From Curtanaerobium respiraculi (GTDB taxonomy: Bacteria; Actinomycetota; Coriobacteriia; Coriobacteriales; Eggerthellaceae): DNA of 64,000 nucleotides. Location: the NCBI RefSeq assembly GCF_024609215.1, contig NZ_JANIPD030000023.1:124001-188000 (forward strand). Reading direction: 5' to 3'. The notes under the pieces were generated by a model that searched no databases, was not told the DNA's origin, and saw only the letters and a program-made list of their open reading frames with translations. Below, piece after piece: positions 56,871 through 64,000 of this stretch. Made by a program: the position numbers and the translations under genes. Numbering within the stretch: position 1 is the stretch's first letter; each line of letters begins with the position of its first letter.

Positions 56871-56901
56871 TAAAAAACCGAGCCCGTTGAGCGGACTCGG
56901 C
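56871..56901 (-). terminator. Terminator of the lutABC operon
   Basis: On the minus strand CCGAG-T-CCG (56900-56892) pairs with CGG-G-CTCGG (56886-56878) around CTCAA, then TTTTTT (56877-56872). A good intrinsic terminator 50 bases after the lutC stop. Confidence 0.8.
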
Positions 56902-56952
56902 ATTTTCAATGCGCGGAGGCGCGGGGCCGTGCGACCATGCGGATCCGGGTGC

Positions 56953-57669
56953 CTACTCGACGATGATGTAGTAGACGAACATCGGGCCGTGCACGCCTTC
57001 GACGCGGACGAGCTCGATGTCGGCCGTGGCGGACATGCCGCTGATGAAATTGACGGACGAGGGAAGGTTCTCCCCCGCCGCGCCGCCTTCGGCGTCCAGC
57101 TTCTTCAGCGAATCGAGCATCGTGGGCAGTATGTCCTTCGCGTAGACGATGGCGATATGGCAAAGCGGCAGCAGGCTGATGCCCCGGCCGCACTGCGGAC
57201 TGCACGGCTGGACGATCGTGCCCGTCTCGGCGATGCCGCCCGTGGCAACGGTCACGCCGAAGCGCGCCTTCGTGCAGGCGCGCATAAGGGCATCGTGGCC
57301 GAGCGCGGCGTCCCACTTCACCGCATTGGGACCCAGGGCGGCCGGGACGCCCATGGACTCAAGCGCCTCGGAATCCTCGTACACGGCGGGACCGTCCTGC
57401 ACCAGGGCGCTGTCGGTCTCGGGCGGATCGGCGATGATGTTCCTCACCGCCTCGGCGACGCCGGCTTCGTCGGTGCGCGCCACGAACACGCGGATCGCCT
57501 CCGCCTGCTCGACGAAAAGATCGACCAACTGGCTCTGGGAGAGCCCGTCGGTGATGCGCGATGCCGGCTTCACGTCCTCCGCAACCGGCAGCGGGGCATC
57601 GGGAACCGCCGTGCGGCCGAGCTGCTTCGAGATGGGCGCGATGAATTCTTCGAGCGTGGTGCGGGTCAT
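56953..57669 (-). CDS. lutC: LutC-like LUD-domain protein
   Basis: A 238-residue LUD-domain protein, third gene of the L-lactate oxidation operon. It shows GVTVATGGIAETGTIVQPCS and RGISLLPLCHIAIVYAKDILP, the typical LUD segment. LutABC together oxidise lactate to pyruvate with iron-sulfur clusters. Its start overlaps the lutB stop by 4 bases. It is longer at the N-terminus than the core LUD domain by about 60 residues. Confidence 0.92.
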   Translation of the reverse strand: MTRTTLEEFIAPISKQLGRTAVPDAPLPVAEDVKPASRITDGLSQSQLVDLFVEQAEAIRVFVARTDEAGVAEAVRNIIADPPETDSALVQDGPAVYEDSEALESMGVPAALGPNAVKWDAALGHDALMRACTKARFGVTVATGGIAETGTIVQPCSPQCGRGISLLPLCHIAIVYAKDILPTMLDSLKKLDAEGGAAGENLPSSVNFISGMSATADIELVRVEGVHGPMFVYYIIVE

Positions 57670-59153
57670 CGTCGGGCACCGCCTTCCTCTTCGATGGCGG
57701 CAGGCACGGCGATCTCCTCCGCCTGCTCGGCCTTATGCTGCTTGAACCATGTGCGGAAGCGGCTCTCGGAAAGCACATCCACATCGCGGAAGACGGTCCA
57801 TCCGTTCAGCAGGGGGATCCACGTGCTTCCCGCGTCCAGGCGCCCCGTCTCCCTGCCGGCGAGTAGCTTCATGCCGAAGCGTCCGACCTTCATCGCCGCC
57901 TTGTACAAGCCGACATTCGTCCACATCTTCGAGGCGCCGCCCATCATGAGGCGTTCCCATCCGTGGCCCAATCCCGCGTCGATCATGTTCACGCGGTGCT
58001 GGCGGATGAGCGAATGGAGCGGGATCTCGACCGGGCAGCGCTCGTCGCAGGCGCCGCACAGCGTGCAGGCGTAGGCGAGCGTGTCGATCTTCTCGTACCC
58101 CTCCAGGGCGGCTGTGAGAACGATGCCCATGGGGCCCGGATAGATGCTGCCGTAGCCGTGCCCCGAGATGTGGCGGTACACGGGGCAGATGTTCAGGCAG
58201 GCGCCGCAGCGGATGCACCGCAGCATGCTCTCGAAATCGCCGCCGATCATGCTTGAGCGTTTATTGTCGATCAGCACGTAGTGGATCTCCTCGGGGCCGT
58301 CCGCCTCGCCCTCCTTGCGCAAGCCGGTGTCCAGCGTGAAATACGCCGTCGCCTGGGCGCCCACCGCGCTGCGCGCGAGCAGCCCGGCGATCGCGTCCAA
58401 GTCCTCGAGGTTGCGCACGAGGCGGTCGACGCCGATCAGCACGATCTCCACGGGCGGGCACGTGTCCACCATGCGCCCGTTGCCCTCGTTGGTGACCAGC
58501 GTGACGCTGCCCGTTTCCGCTACGGCGACATTGCAGCCGCGGACGCCCACGGGGGCGTTCAGAAACTCCTCCCGCAGGATCTTGCGGAGGAAGTGCGTGA
58601 TGTGCTCGGGCACGCTATCGCCCTCGTAGCCGCATTCGTCGCGATAGATCTTCGCGATGGCATCGCGGTCGAGATGCAGCGCGGGAACGACGATATGGGA
58701 GGGCTTGTCGTTCGCGGTCTGCAGGATGTGCTCGGCGCAGTCCGTCTCCGTCACGGCGATGCCGGCGTCCTCCAGGATCTCGTTCATGCCGATCTCCTCG
58801 GACATCATGCTCTTGGACTTCACCGCGCTCGGGGCGGCATGCTGCTCGAACACGTCGAGCACCTCCCACATCGCCTCGGCACCGTCCTTGGCATAATGCA
58901 TGCGCACGCCCTTGGCTTCCGCGTTCTCCGCGAATTGCTTCACGTAATAATCCAGGTTGCGCGTCACATCGATGCGTATCTCGCGGGCGACGTCGCGCAT
59001 CTCCTCGAAGCCGGGCATGGCATCCACTACGCGGTTGCGGGTGTTGAAGAACGTCTGCTGGGCGTTCTCGATCGCCTGGTGTTTGAAGTCGTCGGCGATC
59101 GCGCCCGCCGCGCGCTGGCGAAGGGGCGTTTCGGTATCGTACAAGATCGGCAT
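57666..59153 (-). CDS. lutB: LutB-like iron-sulfur lactate-oxidation subunit
   Basis: A 495-residue LUD-plus-ferredoxin protein. The LUD part includes VRGCNVAVAETGSVTLVTNEG, and the two [4Fe-4S] motifs are CIRCGACLNICPVYRH and CTLCGACDERCP. A DUF3390-like C-terminus follows (WTVFRDVDVLSESRFRTWF). It lies three bases after lutA and overlaps lutC. It carries electrons from lactate towards a quinone or flavoprotein acceptor. Confidence 0.95.
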   Translation of the reverse strand: MPILYDTETPLRQRAAGAIADDFKHQAIENAQQTFFNTRNRVVDAMPGFEEMRDVAREIRIDVTRNLDYYVKQFAENAEAKGVRMHYAKDGAEAMWEVLDVFEQHAAPSAVKSKSMMSEEIGMNEILEDAGIAVTETDCAEHILQTANDKPSHIVVPALHLDRDAIAKIYRDECGYEGDSVPEHITHFLRKILREEFLNAPVGVRGCNVAVAETGSVTLVTNEGNGRMVDTCPPVEIVLIGVDRLVRNLEDLDAIAGLLARSAVGAQATAYFTLDTGLRKEGEADGPEEIHYVLIDNKRSSMIGGDFESMLRCIRCGACLNICPVYRHISGHGYGSIYPGPMGIVLTAALEGYEKIDTLAYACTLCGACDERCPVEIPLHSLIRQHRVNMIDAGLGHGWERLMMGGASKMWTNVGLYKAAMKVGRFGMKLLAGRETGRLDAGSTWIPLLNGWTVFRDVDVLSESRFRTWFKQHKAEQAEEIAVPAAIEEEGGARR

Positions 59154-59156
59154 GGG

Positions 59157-59906
59157 CTACTCCCTCGCATCCAGAATCTCGGCGATATGCATGACGCGGA
59201 TATCGCGGTCCAACTTGCCCTCGCTGCGCATGCGCTGAAGCGCGCCCTTTATGTTGGTCAGGCAGGGCACGTCGCCGCCCGCCAGCACCTCCGCGCCGGT
59301 GTCGATGGCGGTTTGGCACTTCTCCTCGACGATGGCGCCCGAGATCTCGGGCTCTTTGATGGAAAACGTCCCGCCGAAACCGCAGCATCGGCCGGCGTGG
59401 TCCATCTCGATGTACTCCAGACCGTCGACAGCGTTCAACAGCTGCAGGGGCTGGTCTTCCACGCCTAAAAAGCGCGACACGTGGCAGCTCTTGTGGTAGG
59501 TGACGGTGTGGTGGAAGCTCGCGCCCAGATCCGTCACGCCCAGCGTGTCGACGATGAACTCCGTGAACTCCTTGAGCTTGCTTCGCAGGGATATGGCATC
59601 GAGCTTCGCCTTGTAGTCAGGATCATCGATGACTAGCGGATAGTCGTCGATGATGGCGCTCATGCAGGAACCGGTCAACGAAACGATGTAGTCGTAATCC
59701 ATATGGTAATACGAATCGATTATCCGCTCGGCAACGGGCACGAGCTCCTTGGTGTAGCCTGAATTCAACAGCATCTGACCGCAGCAGATCTGCTCATCGG
59801 GCATCTCCACATCGCAGCCCAACCGTTCGAGAACATGCACTGCGGCAACGCCTATCTCGGGATAGAGCATGTCTACCATGCATCCGGGGAAGAAGGCAAC
59901 CTTCAT
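59157..59906 (-). CDS. lutA: LutA-like CCG-domain lactate-oxidation subunit
   Basis: A 249-residue protein with two CCG domains: FFPGCMVDMLYPEIG and EQICCGQMLLNSGY in the first half, HKSCHVSRF and HAGRCCGFGGTFSIKEPEIS in the second. These cysteines bind unusual [4Fe-4S] clusters, as in heterodisulfide reductase. The start at 59906 has GAGGTGG ahead; 13 upstream codons were dropped. First gene of lutABC. Confidence 0.95.
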   Translation of the reverse strand: MKVAFFPGCMVDMLYPEIGVAAVHVLERLGCDVEMPDEQICCGQMLLNSGYTKELVPVAERIIDSYYHMDYDYIVSLTGSCMSAIIDDYPLVIDDPDYKAKLDAISLRSKLKEFTEFIVDTLGVTDLGASFHHTVTYHKSCHVSRFLGVEDQPLQLLNAVDGLEYIEMDHAGRCCGFGGTFSIKEPEISGAIVEEKCQTAIDTGAEVLAGGDVPCLTNIKGALQRMRSEGKLDRDIRVMHIAEILDARE

Positions 59907-60333
59907 GAACGAACCACCTCTCTCGTAGTGCACACATGAGTTCATTGTACCGGTGAAACGCCGCCCGCCTATTCAGGAAATCCAATCAGTCGCGCAATTC
60001 TCGTCACCGGTCGCACCCCGGCATAGGTGCGGAGAAGTACGGCAAGGAGCTGGTATTACCCGCATCCCGACGATGCCCGCGAACACCGTACCCTGGCTCC
60101 GGCGAGCGCGTTTCCGCGGCGGGTTCGCCCGCGGTCCGGCCTGCACGGCAGAGAACGGCGCCGCCGTGGCCGAGTCGATCTGCGCCTTCGAGGCGAGCGC
60201 CGCATCCACGTCCGTCCATGCCCCGCCCGTCCACGATTTCTCCTTAGGTGGGAAATGTTGCGAAATAATCCTTGCGCAACCCCAGGGCTATCTGTAGAAT
60301 AGCTTTCGCTGCTTGAGCAGCCGTTGAGATTTT
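59907..60333. other. 427-base divergent intergenic region between lutA and tRNA-Asp
   Basis: It holds, on the minus strand, TACAAT at 59951-59946, a possible lut -10, and the tRNA promoter at its right end. The middle (60000-60240) is GC-rich with no ribosome sites or recognisable riboswitch. I see nothing further there. Confidence 0.5.
60272..60300 (+). promoter_or_regulatory. Promoter of tRNA-Asp
   Basis: -35 TTGCGC at 60272-60277, 17-base spacer, -10 TAGAAT at 60295-60300. The transcript would start about 27 bases ahead of the tRNA. Of the promoters I marked, it is the one with the best -35 and -10 match. Confidence 0.75.
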
Positions 60334-60410
<77 letters not shown>

Positions 60411-60420
60411 CGAGAATCGA

Positions 60421-60447
60421 AAAGCCCGCTTTCGCGGGCTTTTTTTG
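60421..60447 (+). terminator. Intrinsic terminator after tRNA-Asp
   Basis: AAAGCCCGC (60421-60429) pairs with GCGGGCTTT (60434-60442), loop TTTC, then a run of T to 60447. On the minus strand the A-run gives a T-tract too, so it could also end the fixC-fixX transcript. Confidence 0.9.
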
Positions 60448-60503
60448 GGTAGATTCCCGCCTCGGTTATCGGGTTGATCTCCGCCGCGGCAAGACGTCGG
60501 CCC

Positions 60504-60815
60504 CTATCCGAAGCGGTATTGGACGCCCATGGTGGGTTCGGGCATCTTCCACTGCGCGATGATCGTGTCGCCGCAGCAGATGCGGCACGTGCCGCATTCC
60601 AGGCATCCGTTGTAGTCGAACGTCTTGTTGCCGTCCTCGTCCACCTTGTAGCAGTGCGCCGGGCACACGCGCACGAGCTTGGCGAATTCGCCGTCGTCGA
60701 CCGCGTTGACATCCTCGCTGTCGAGCTTGATGTGCGCGTTCTCGTCATCCACGTTGTACTTGTTGACGCCGATCAACTCGTCGACGTTCACCGTGATCTT
60801 GGGCAGATTCATCAT
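60504..60815 (-). CDS. fixX: FixX-like ferredoxin
   Basis: A 103-residue ferredoxin-like protein. It has LVRVCPAHCYKVDEDGN and CLECGTCRICCGDTI, the FixX pattern with one full [4Fe-4S] motif and a partner cysteine group. It begins inside the fixC stop (ATGA), so the two are co-translated. FixX links the FixC quinone oxidoreductase to its electron donor. Confidence 0.92.
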   Translation of the reverse strand: MMNLPKITVNVDELIGVNKYNVDDENAHIKLDSEDVNAVDDGEFAKLVRVCPAHCYKVDEDGNKTFDYNGCLECGTCRICCGDTIIAQWKMPEPTMGVQYRFG

Positions 60816-62125
60816 AGGGCCTTCAGAGCTCCCCTCACTTCGCCGAGCAGTTTGAACACGCCGCGCTTCTTCACGATGGGCATGATGCGCTTCTTAAGCG
60901 GGATCGCCGGCGTTCCGTCGACTGTGAACATCGTGGTGAAGATCTCGCCGACCATGGTGGGGTAATCCGTGAACAGGCTGGTCCAACCCGCCATGACATT
61001 CGGCCATTTGCTGAACGTGCGCATGTCCTTGATGACGAAGGAGTTCTCCATCTTCTGGCGGTACGTCGCCAGACCCGCCTCCGAGACGTCGCCCGCATCG
61101 ATGGCATCGCAGGCGGCTTCGGCGGCGAAGCGGCCGCTCGCGATGGCGAAATCCATCCCGCGCACCGTATACCCCAAGTTCAGCATAAGGAAAGCCGCGT
61201 CGCCCGCGATCAGGCACCCGTCGAACGCGTACCGGGGGATCATGTCGAACCCGCCCTCGGACACCATGTGCCCGCTGTGCTCCTTCAGCACCGCGCCGCG
61301 CAGCATAGGGGCGACAAGGGGATGTTTCTTGAAATCGTCCATAGCCTGGGTGATGGCGGTATCCGACTTCGCCATGTCCTCGATCGTCGCGACCAGTCCG
61401 ATGCTGATGCTCTCCTTGTTCGTGTACATGAAGCCGCCGCCGACGTTCCCGTGGGTGGCATCGCCCACGAACATCATCGCGGCTCCCTCGCCCTTCGGGC
61501 AGAGGAAACGGTCCTCGATGGAGGAGGGAGGAAGCTCGTACACCTCTTTGATCCCCACGGCCATCTGGCTCGCCTTCGGGCGGGGATTGCCCAGGGCGCG
61601 TTCTGCCAGCAGGCTGTTCGCGCCTTCGGCAAGGATGACGACCTTGCCCGTCAGCTCGTCCTCGCCCGCTTTGATGCCGATGACGGCGCCGTCGGAGTCC
61701 TTGAGAAGGTCCTCGACCGCGATGCCGCATACCAGCTCGGCTCCCGCCTGCTCCGCCTGGCCAGCGAGCCAGGGATCGAATTTCGCGCGCAGCACGGCAT
61801 AGCTGTCCCTGCCCGCTTCCGCCAGCTGCTCGCCGGTGAAATCGACGGTCATGGCGCTCGACGCGTCCATCATCGCGATGCGCTCGTGGGTGATCTTCCG
61901 CTCGAAGGGGATGTCCCCCCACTCGATCTCGCCGCCGGCGTAATCGTCGATCACGCCTCTCAGCGAATGCGCGTACAGCCGCCCGCCCGTCATGTTCTTG
62001 GATCCTACGCTCGTGCCGCGTTCGATGACGAGAACGCCCTTGCCCCGCTTCGCGGCGACGTAGGCGGCGGTTGCGCCCGCAACCCCAGAACCGACGACGA
62101 TGACGTCAAAGTCCCGTTCTTCCAT
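60812..62125 (-). CDS. fixC: FixC-like electron-transfer flavoprotein:quinone oxidoreductase
   Basis: A 437-residue FAD protein. The start MEERDFDVIVVGSGVAGATAA is the FAD-binding GxGxxG motif. GCLIAGDAAFLMLNLGYTVRGMDFAIASGRFAAEA is the second FAD site (split over residues near 300-330). FixC proteins pass electrons from ETF (FixAB) to quinone. The start at 62125 has GAAGGAGG ahead; 31 upstream codons were dropped. FixA and FixB are not beside it, so its electron donor is encoded elsewhere. Confidence 0.93.
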   Translation of the reverse strand: MEERDFDVIVVGSGVAGATAAYVAAKRGKGVLVIERGTSVGSKNMTGGRLYAHSLRGVIDDYAGGEIEWGDIPFERKITHERIAMMDASSAMTVDFTGEQLAEAGRDSYAVLRAKFDPWLAGQAEQAGAELVCGIAVEDLLKDSDGAVIGIKAGEDELTGKVVILAEGANSLLAERALGNPRPKASQMAVGIKEVYELPPSSIEDRFLCPKGEGAAMMFVGDATHGNVGGGFMYTNKESISIGLVATIEDMAKSDTAITQAMDDFKKHPLVAPMLRGAVLKEHSGHMVSEGGFDMIPRYAFDGCLIAGDAAFLMLNLGYTVRGMDFAIASGRFAAEAACDAIDAGDVSEAGLATYRQKMENSFVIKDMRTFSKWPNVMAGWTSLFTDYPTMVGEIFTTMFTVDGTPAIPLKKRIMPIVKKRGVFKLLGEVRGALKAL

Positions 62126-62255
62126 GCGGTTTCCTCCTTCGCAAAAGAATGCGTCTTGGTCTTCAACCGGGATAAACCTAGCATAGGGGGAACGGCGGGA
62201 CGCGTCCGCCGTCCGCAACAGGGCGGCTGCGTCGGCTGCTGACCCGTTGATCAGG

Positions 62256-62276
62256 AAAAAGCGGGGAATCCCCGAT
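62256..62276 (-). terminator. Terminator of the leuA transcript
   Basis: On the minus strand CGGGG-ATT-CCCCG (62275-62263) is followed by CTTTTT. It lies about 10 bases after the leuA stop and separates it from fixC. Confidence 0.75.
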
Positions 62277-62283
62277 GCGACCG

Positions 62284-63816
62284 CTAGCGGGCGGCAAGGC
62301 GTCCGGCTGAGATCATGCGATTCAGGGCGTTCAGGTAGGCCTTCGTGCTGCTGACGATGATGTCCCCGTCGCTGCCGCGTCCGATGAATATCCTGCCCTC
62401 GGGCCCCTTCACGCGGACCGTCACCTCGCCGAGGGCGTCGATGCCGCGCGACACGGATTTCACGCTGAAGCCCGCGAGGTCGGACCGTATCGAGACGATC
62501 TTGTCCACCGTCTTATAGGCGGCGTCGATGGGCCCGGTGCCCACCTCGCACACGGTATGGGGCTCCCCCGCCTCGTCGCGCAGCGTCAACGTTGCCGTGG
62601 GGATGAGGGGGAATCCGCAGCTCACCTGGAGGGATTCCAGCGTGTAGATGGCGTCCACGTCGCGCGCCGCCTCATTGACCAGGCTTTCCAAATCCTCGTC
62701 GTAGACTTCCTTCTTGCGGTCCGCGAGCTCCAAGAACCTCTGGTATAGGATGTCGAGCGTGCCTTCATCGAACGAATAGCCCAGATCGTCCAAGCGGCTC
62801 TTCAGGGCGGCATGGCCGCTTCGTGCCGTCAATATGATGCGGCTCCCCCATGCGCCCACCGTCTCGGGACTGATGATCTCGTAGGTCTCGCGGTTCTTCA
62901 GCACGCCGTCCTGGTGGATGCCGGAGCTATGGGCGAAGGCGTTCGCGCCCACGATCGCCTTGTTGGCCTGGACGTTCATGCCCGTGATGGATGAGACCAG
63001 GCGCGATGCCCTCGTGATCTCGCGCGGATCGACCTGTGTGAACGCGTCCAACTCGGCGTCGTGCAGGCGGATCGCCATGACCACCTCCTCCATGGCGGTG
63101 TTGCCCGCACGCTCCCCCAGGCCGTTGATGGTGCATTCCACCTGGGTGGCGCCGTTCGCGACGCCCGCGAGGGAAAGCGCGGTCGCCATGCCCAAGTCGT
63201 TGTGGCAATGGACCGAAAGCGTGATTCCGTCGATGCCGTCCACGTGCTCTTCGAGGAAGCGGATCCGCCGGCCGAACTCATCGGGCATCGAGTACCCGGT
63301 GGTATCGGGGATGTTCACCACGGTGGCGCCCGCCTCGATGACCGCCTGCACGACGCGGGCGAGGAACTCGTAGTCGCTGCGCCCCGCATCCTCGGCGTAG
63401 AACTGCACGTCATCGCACAGGTTGCGCGCGTACTTCACGCAATGCACCGCGCGCTCGACGCACTCGTCCGGCGTGATATGGAGTTTGTCGCGCAAATGGC
63501 TGGGGGAGACGCCCAGGCCGGTGTGGATGCGGGGGCGGATGCAGCCCTTCAGCGCGGCGGCGGCTGAGTCGATATCCTTGTCGACCGCGCGCGTGAGGGC
63601 GACCACCGATGCCCGGTCGCCGACAAGCTCGGCGATGCGCTGCACGCTCTCGAAGTCCCCGGGCGACGACACGGGGAACCCCGCCTCGATGGCGTCCACC
63701 TGCAAACGGAGGAGCTGGCGCGCGATGACGAGCTTCTCCTCGGTGTCCATCGAGCAGCCGGGCGACTGCTCCCCGTCGCGGAGCGTGGTGTCGAGTATTG
63801 CGATTTTGCGTGTCAT
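62284..63816 (-). CDS. leuA: 2-isopropylmalate synthase
   Basis: A 510-residue enzyme that condenses 2-oxoisovalerate with acetyl-CoA, the first step of leucine synthesis. The catalytic TIM barrel starts with [14 protein letters not shown] (9-20), metal ligands lie in [14 protein letters not shown], and the flexible segment [13 protein letters not shown] follows. The C-terminal regulatory domain, residues about 390-510, is present, so feedback by leucine is expected. AAGGAAAACGT precedes the start. It follows ilvN by 84 bases. Confidence 0.97.
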   Translation of the reverse strand: MTRKIAILDTTLRDGEQSPGCSMDTEEKLVIARQLLRLQVDAIEAGFPVSSPGDFESVQRIAELVGDRASVVALTRAVDKDIDSAAAALKGCIRPRIHTGLGVSPSHLRDKLHITPDECVERAVHCVKYARNLCDDVQFYAEDAGRSDYEFLARVVQAVIEAGATVVNIPDTTGYSMPDEFGRRIRFLEEHVDGIDGITLSVHCHNDLGMATALSLAGVANGATQVECTINGLGERAGNTAMEEVVMAIRLHDAELDAFTQVDPREITRASRLVSSITGMNVQANKAIVGANAFAHSSGIHQDGVLKNRETYEIISPETVGAWGSRIILTARSGHAALKSRLDDLGYSFDEGTLDILYQRFLELADRKKEVYDEDLESLVNEAARDVDAIYTLESLQVSCGFPLIPTATLTLRDEAGEPHTVCEVGTGPIDAAYKTVDKIVSIRSDLAGFSVKSVSRGIDALGEVTVRVKGPEGRIFIGRGSDGDIIVSSTKAYLNALNRMISAGRLAAR

Positions 63817-63900
63817 ACGTTTTCCTTCGAGGTGCGCGAGATGTCTAGGTTAGGGAAGTCAATGCGAGGGCGATCCCGGCGGCGGCAGTGCAGGCGCTCG

Positions 63901-64000
63901 TCAGAACGCCCCGCTTCTCGGCATGGCTATCTTGCCCGTGCGGATGATCTCGCGGATGCCGTAGGGGCGCAGCAGGTTCTCCAGGCCCGCCAGCTTGTTC
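63901..64000 (-). CDS. ilvN: Acetolactate synthase small subunit, C-terminal end (cut by window edge)
   Basis: Reading 64000 down to 63901 gives 32 codons then TGA, ending LLRPYGIREIIRTGKIAMPR plus SGAF. The pattern RPYGIxExxRTGxxAxxR is the conserved end of acetolactate synthase regulatory subunits. Its place directly upstream of leuA fits an ilv-leu branched-chain operon. The rest lies outside the window. Confidence 0.75.
   Translation of the reverse strand, partial: NKLAGLENLLRPYGIREIIRTGKIAMPRSGAF

Noticed and set aside
60040-60075. TPP-riboswitch-like GGTAATACCAGC on the minus strand between lutA and tRNA-Asp
   Set aside because: The other conserved TPP elements (CTGAGA box and helices) are missing, and lactate genes are not its usual targets.

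Overview
The window is high-GC DNA from an anaerobic actinomycete, most likely the family Eggerthellaceae (class Coriobacteriia). I infer this from a Tat-exported molybdopterin enzyme operon controlled by a LuxR regulator with a large membrane domain, a group 1 [NiFe] hydrogenase, rubrerythrin, FixC/FixX and LutABC redox modules, and actinobacterial-style leaderless promoters. No genus is claimed. Nearly every position is coding. The main exception is a repeat-rich stretch at about 54.9-56.3 kb.

Layout. 1-12.2 kb: one long minus-strand information-processing block, rimP-nusA-rnpM-infB-rbfA-nrnA-truB-ribF-dnaG-def-fmt-rsmB, with tight overlaps and a hairpin attenuator in the rimP leader. 12.4-15.5 kb: a polar amino-acid ABC importer whose permease carries an extra extracytoplasmic domain. 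15.8-18.6 kb: acyl-ACP thioesterase, a Fic-fold protein without the catalytic histidine, and 5-formyl-THF cyclo-ligase. 18.8-28.2 kb: an unknown acidic protein, molybdenum oxidoreductase catalytic, iron-sulfur and membrane subunits, NapG/NapH-like electron carriers, a TorD-like chaperone and a membrane LuxR regulator. 28.3-34.8 kb: PiT phosphate transporter, hydrogenase operon (hyaA-hyaB-hyaC-hyaD) and rubrerythrin. 34.8-42.3 kb: a cluster-less MutY, a degenerate AAA+ protein, a HAD phosphatase and a heterodimeric ABC exporter with a divergent MarR regulator. 42.3-44.8 kb: a zinc/cadmium efflux set (P1B-ATPase, separate HMA protein, ArsR sensor).

44.9-48.4 kb: a Trm9/ALKBH8-like methyltransferase divergent from Elp3, followed by MtnN. 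This looks like a wobble-uridine tRNA modification cluster and is the most interesting locus here. 48.4-54.9 kb: UbiB-like kinase with a phasin-like partner, murI, thiM with a thiamine-binding-type protein, cysE and an NhaC-type antiporter. 54.9-56.9 kb: dispersed repeats, a strongly folded inverted-repeat element and a RelBE-type toxin-antitoxin pair. 56.9-64 kb: lutABC, tRNA-Asp, fixX-fixC, leuA and the 3' end of ilvN at the right edge.

Together the genes suggest a respiring anaerobe that oxidises H2 and lactate, feeds quinones, and reduces an unidentified substrate through the Tat-exported molybdoenzyme. Starts were chosen by ribosome-binding sites and family alignment, so several lie inside longer open frames. 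All function calls come from reading motifs by eye; no database search was run.
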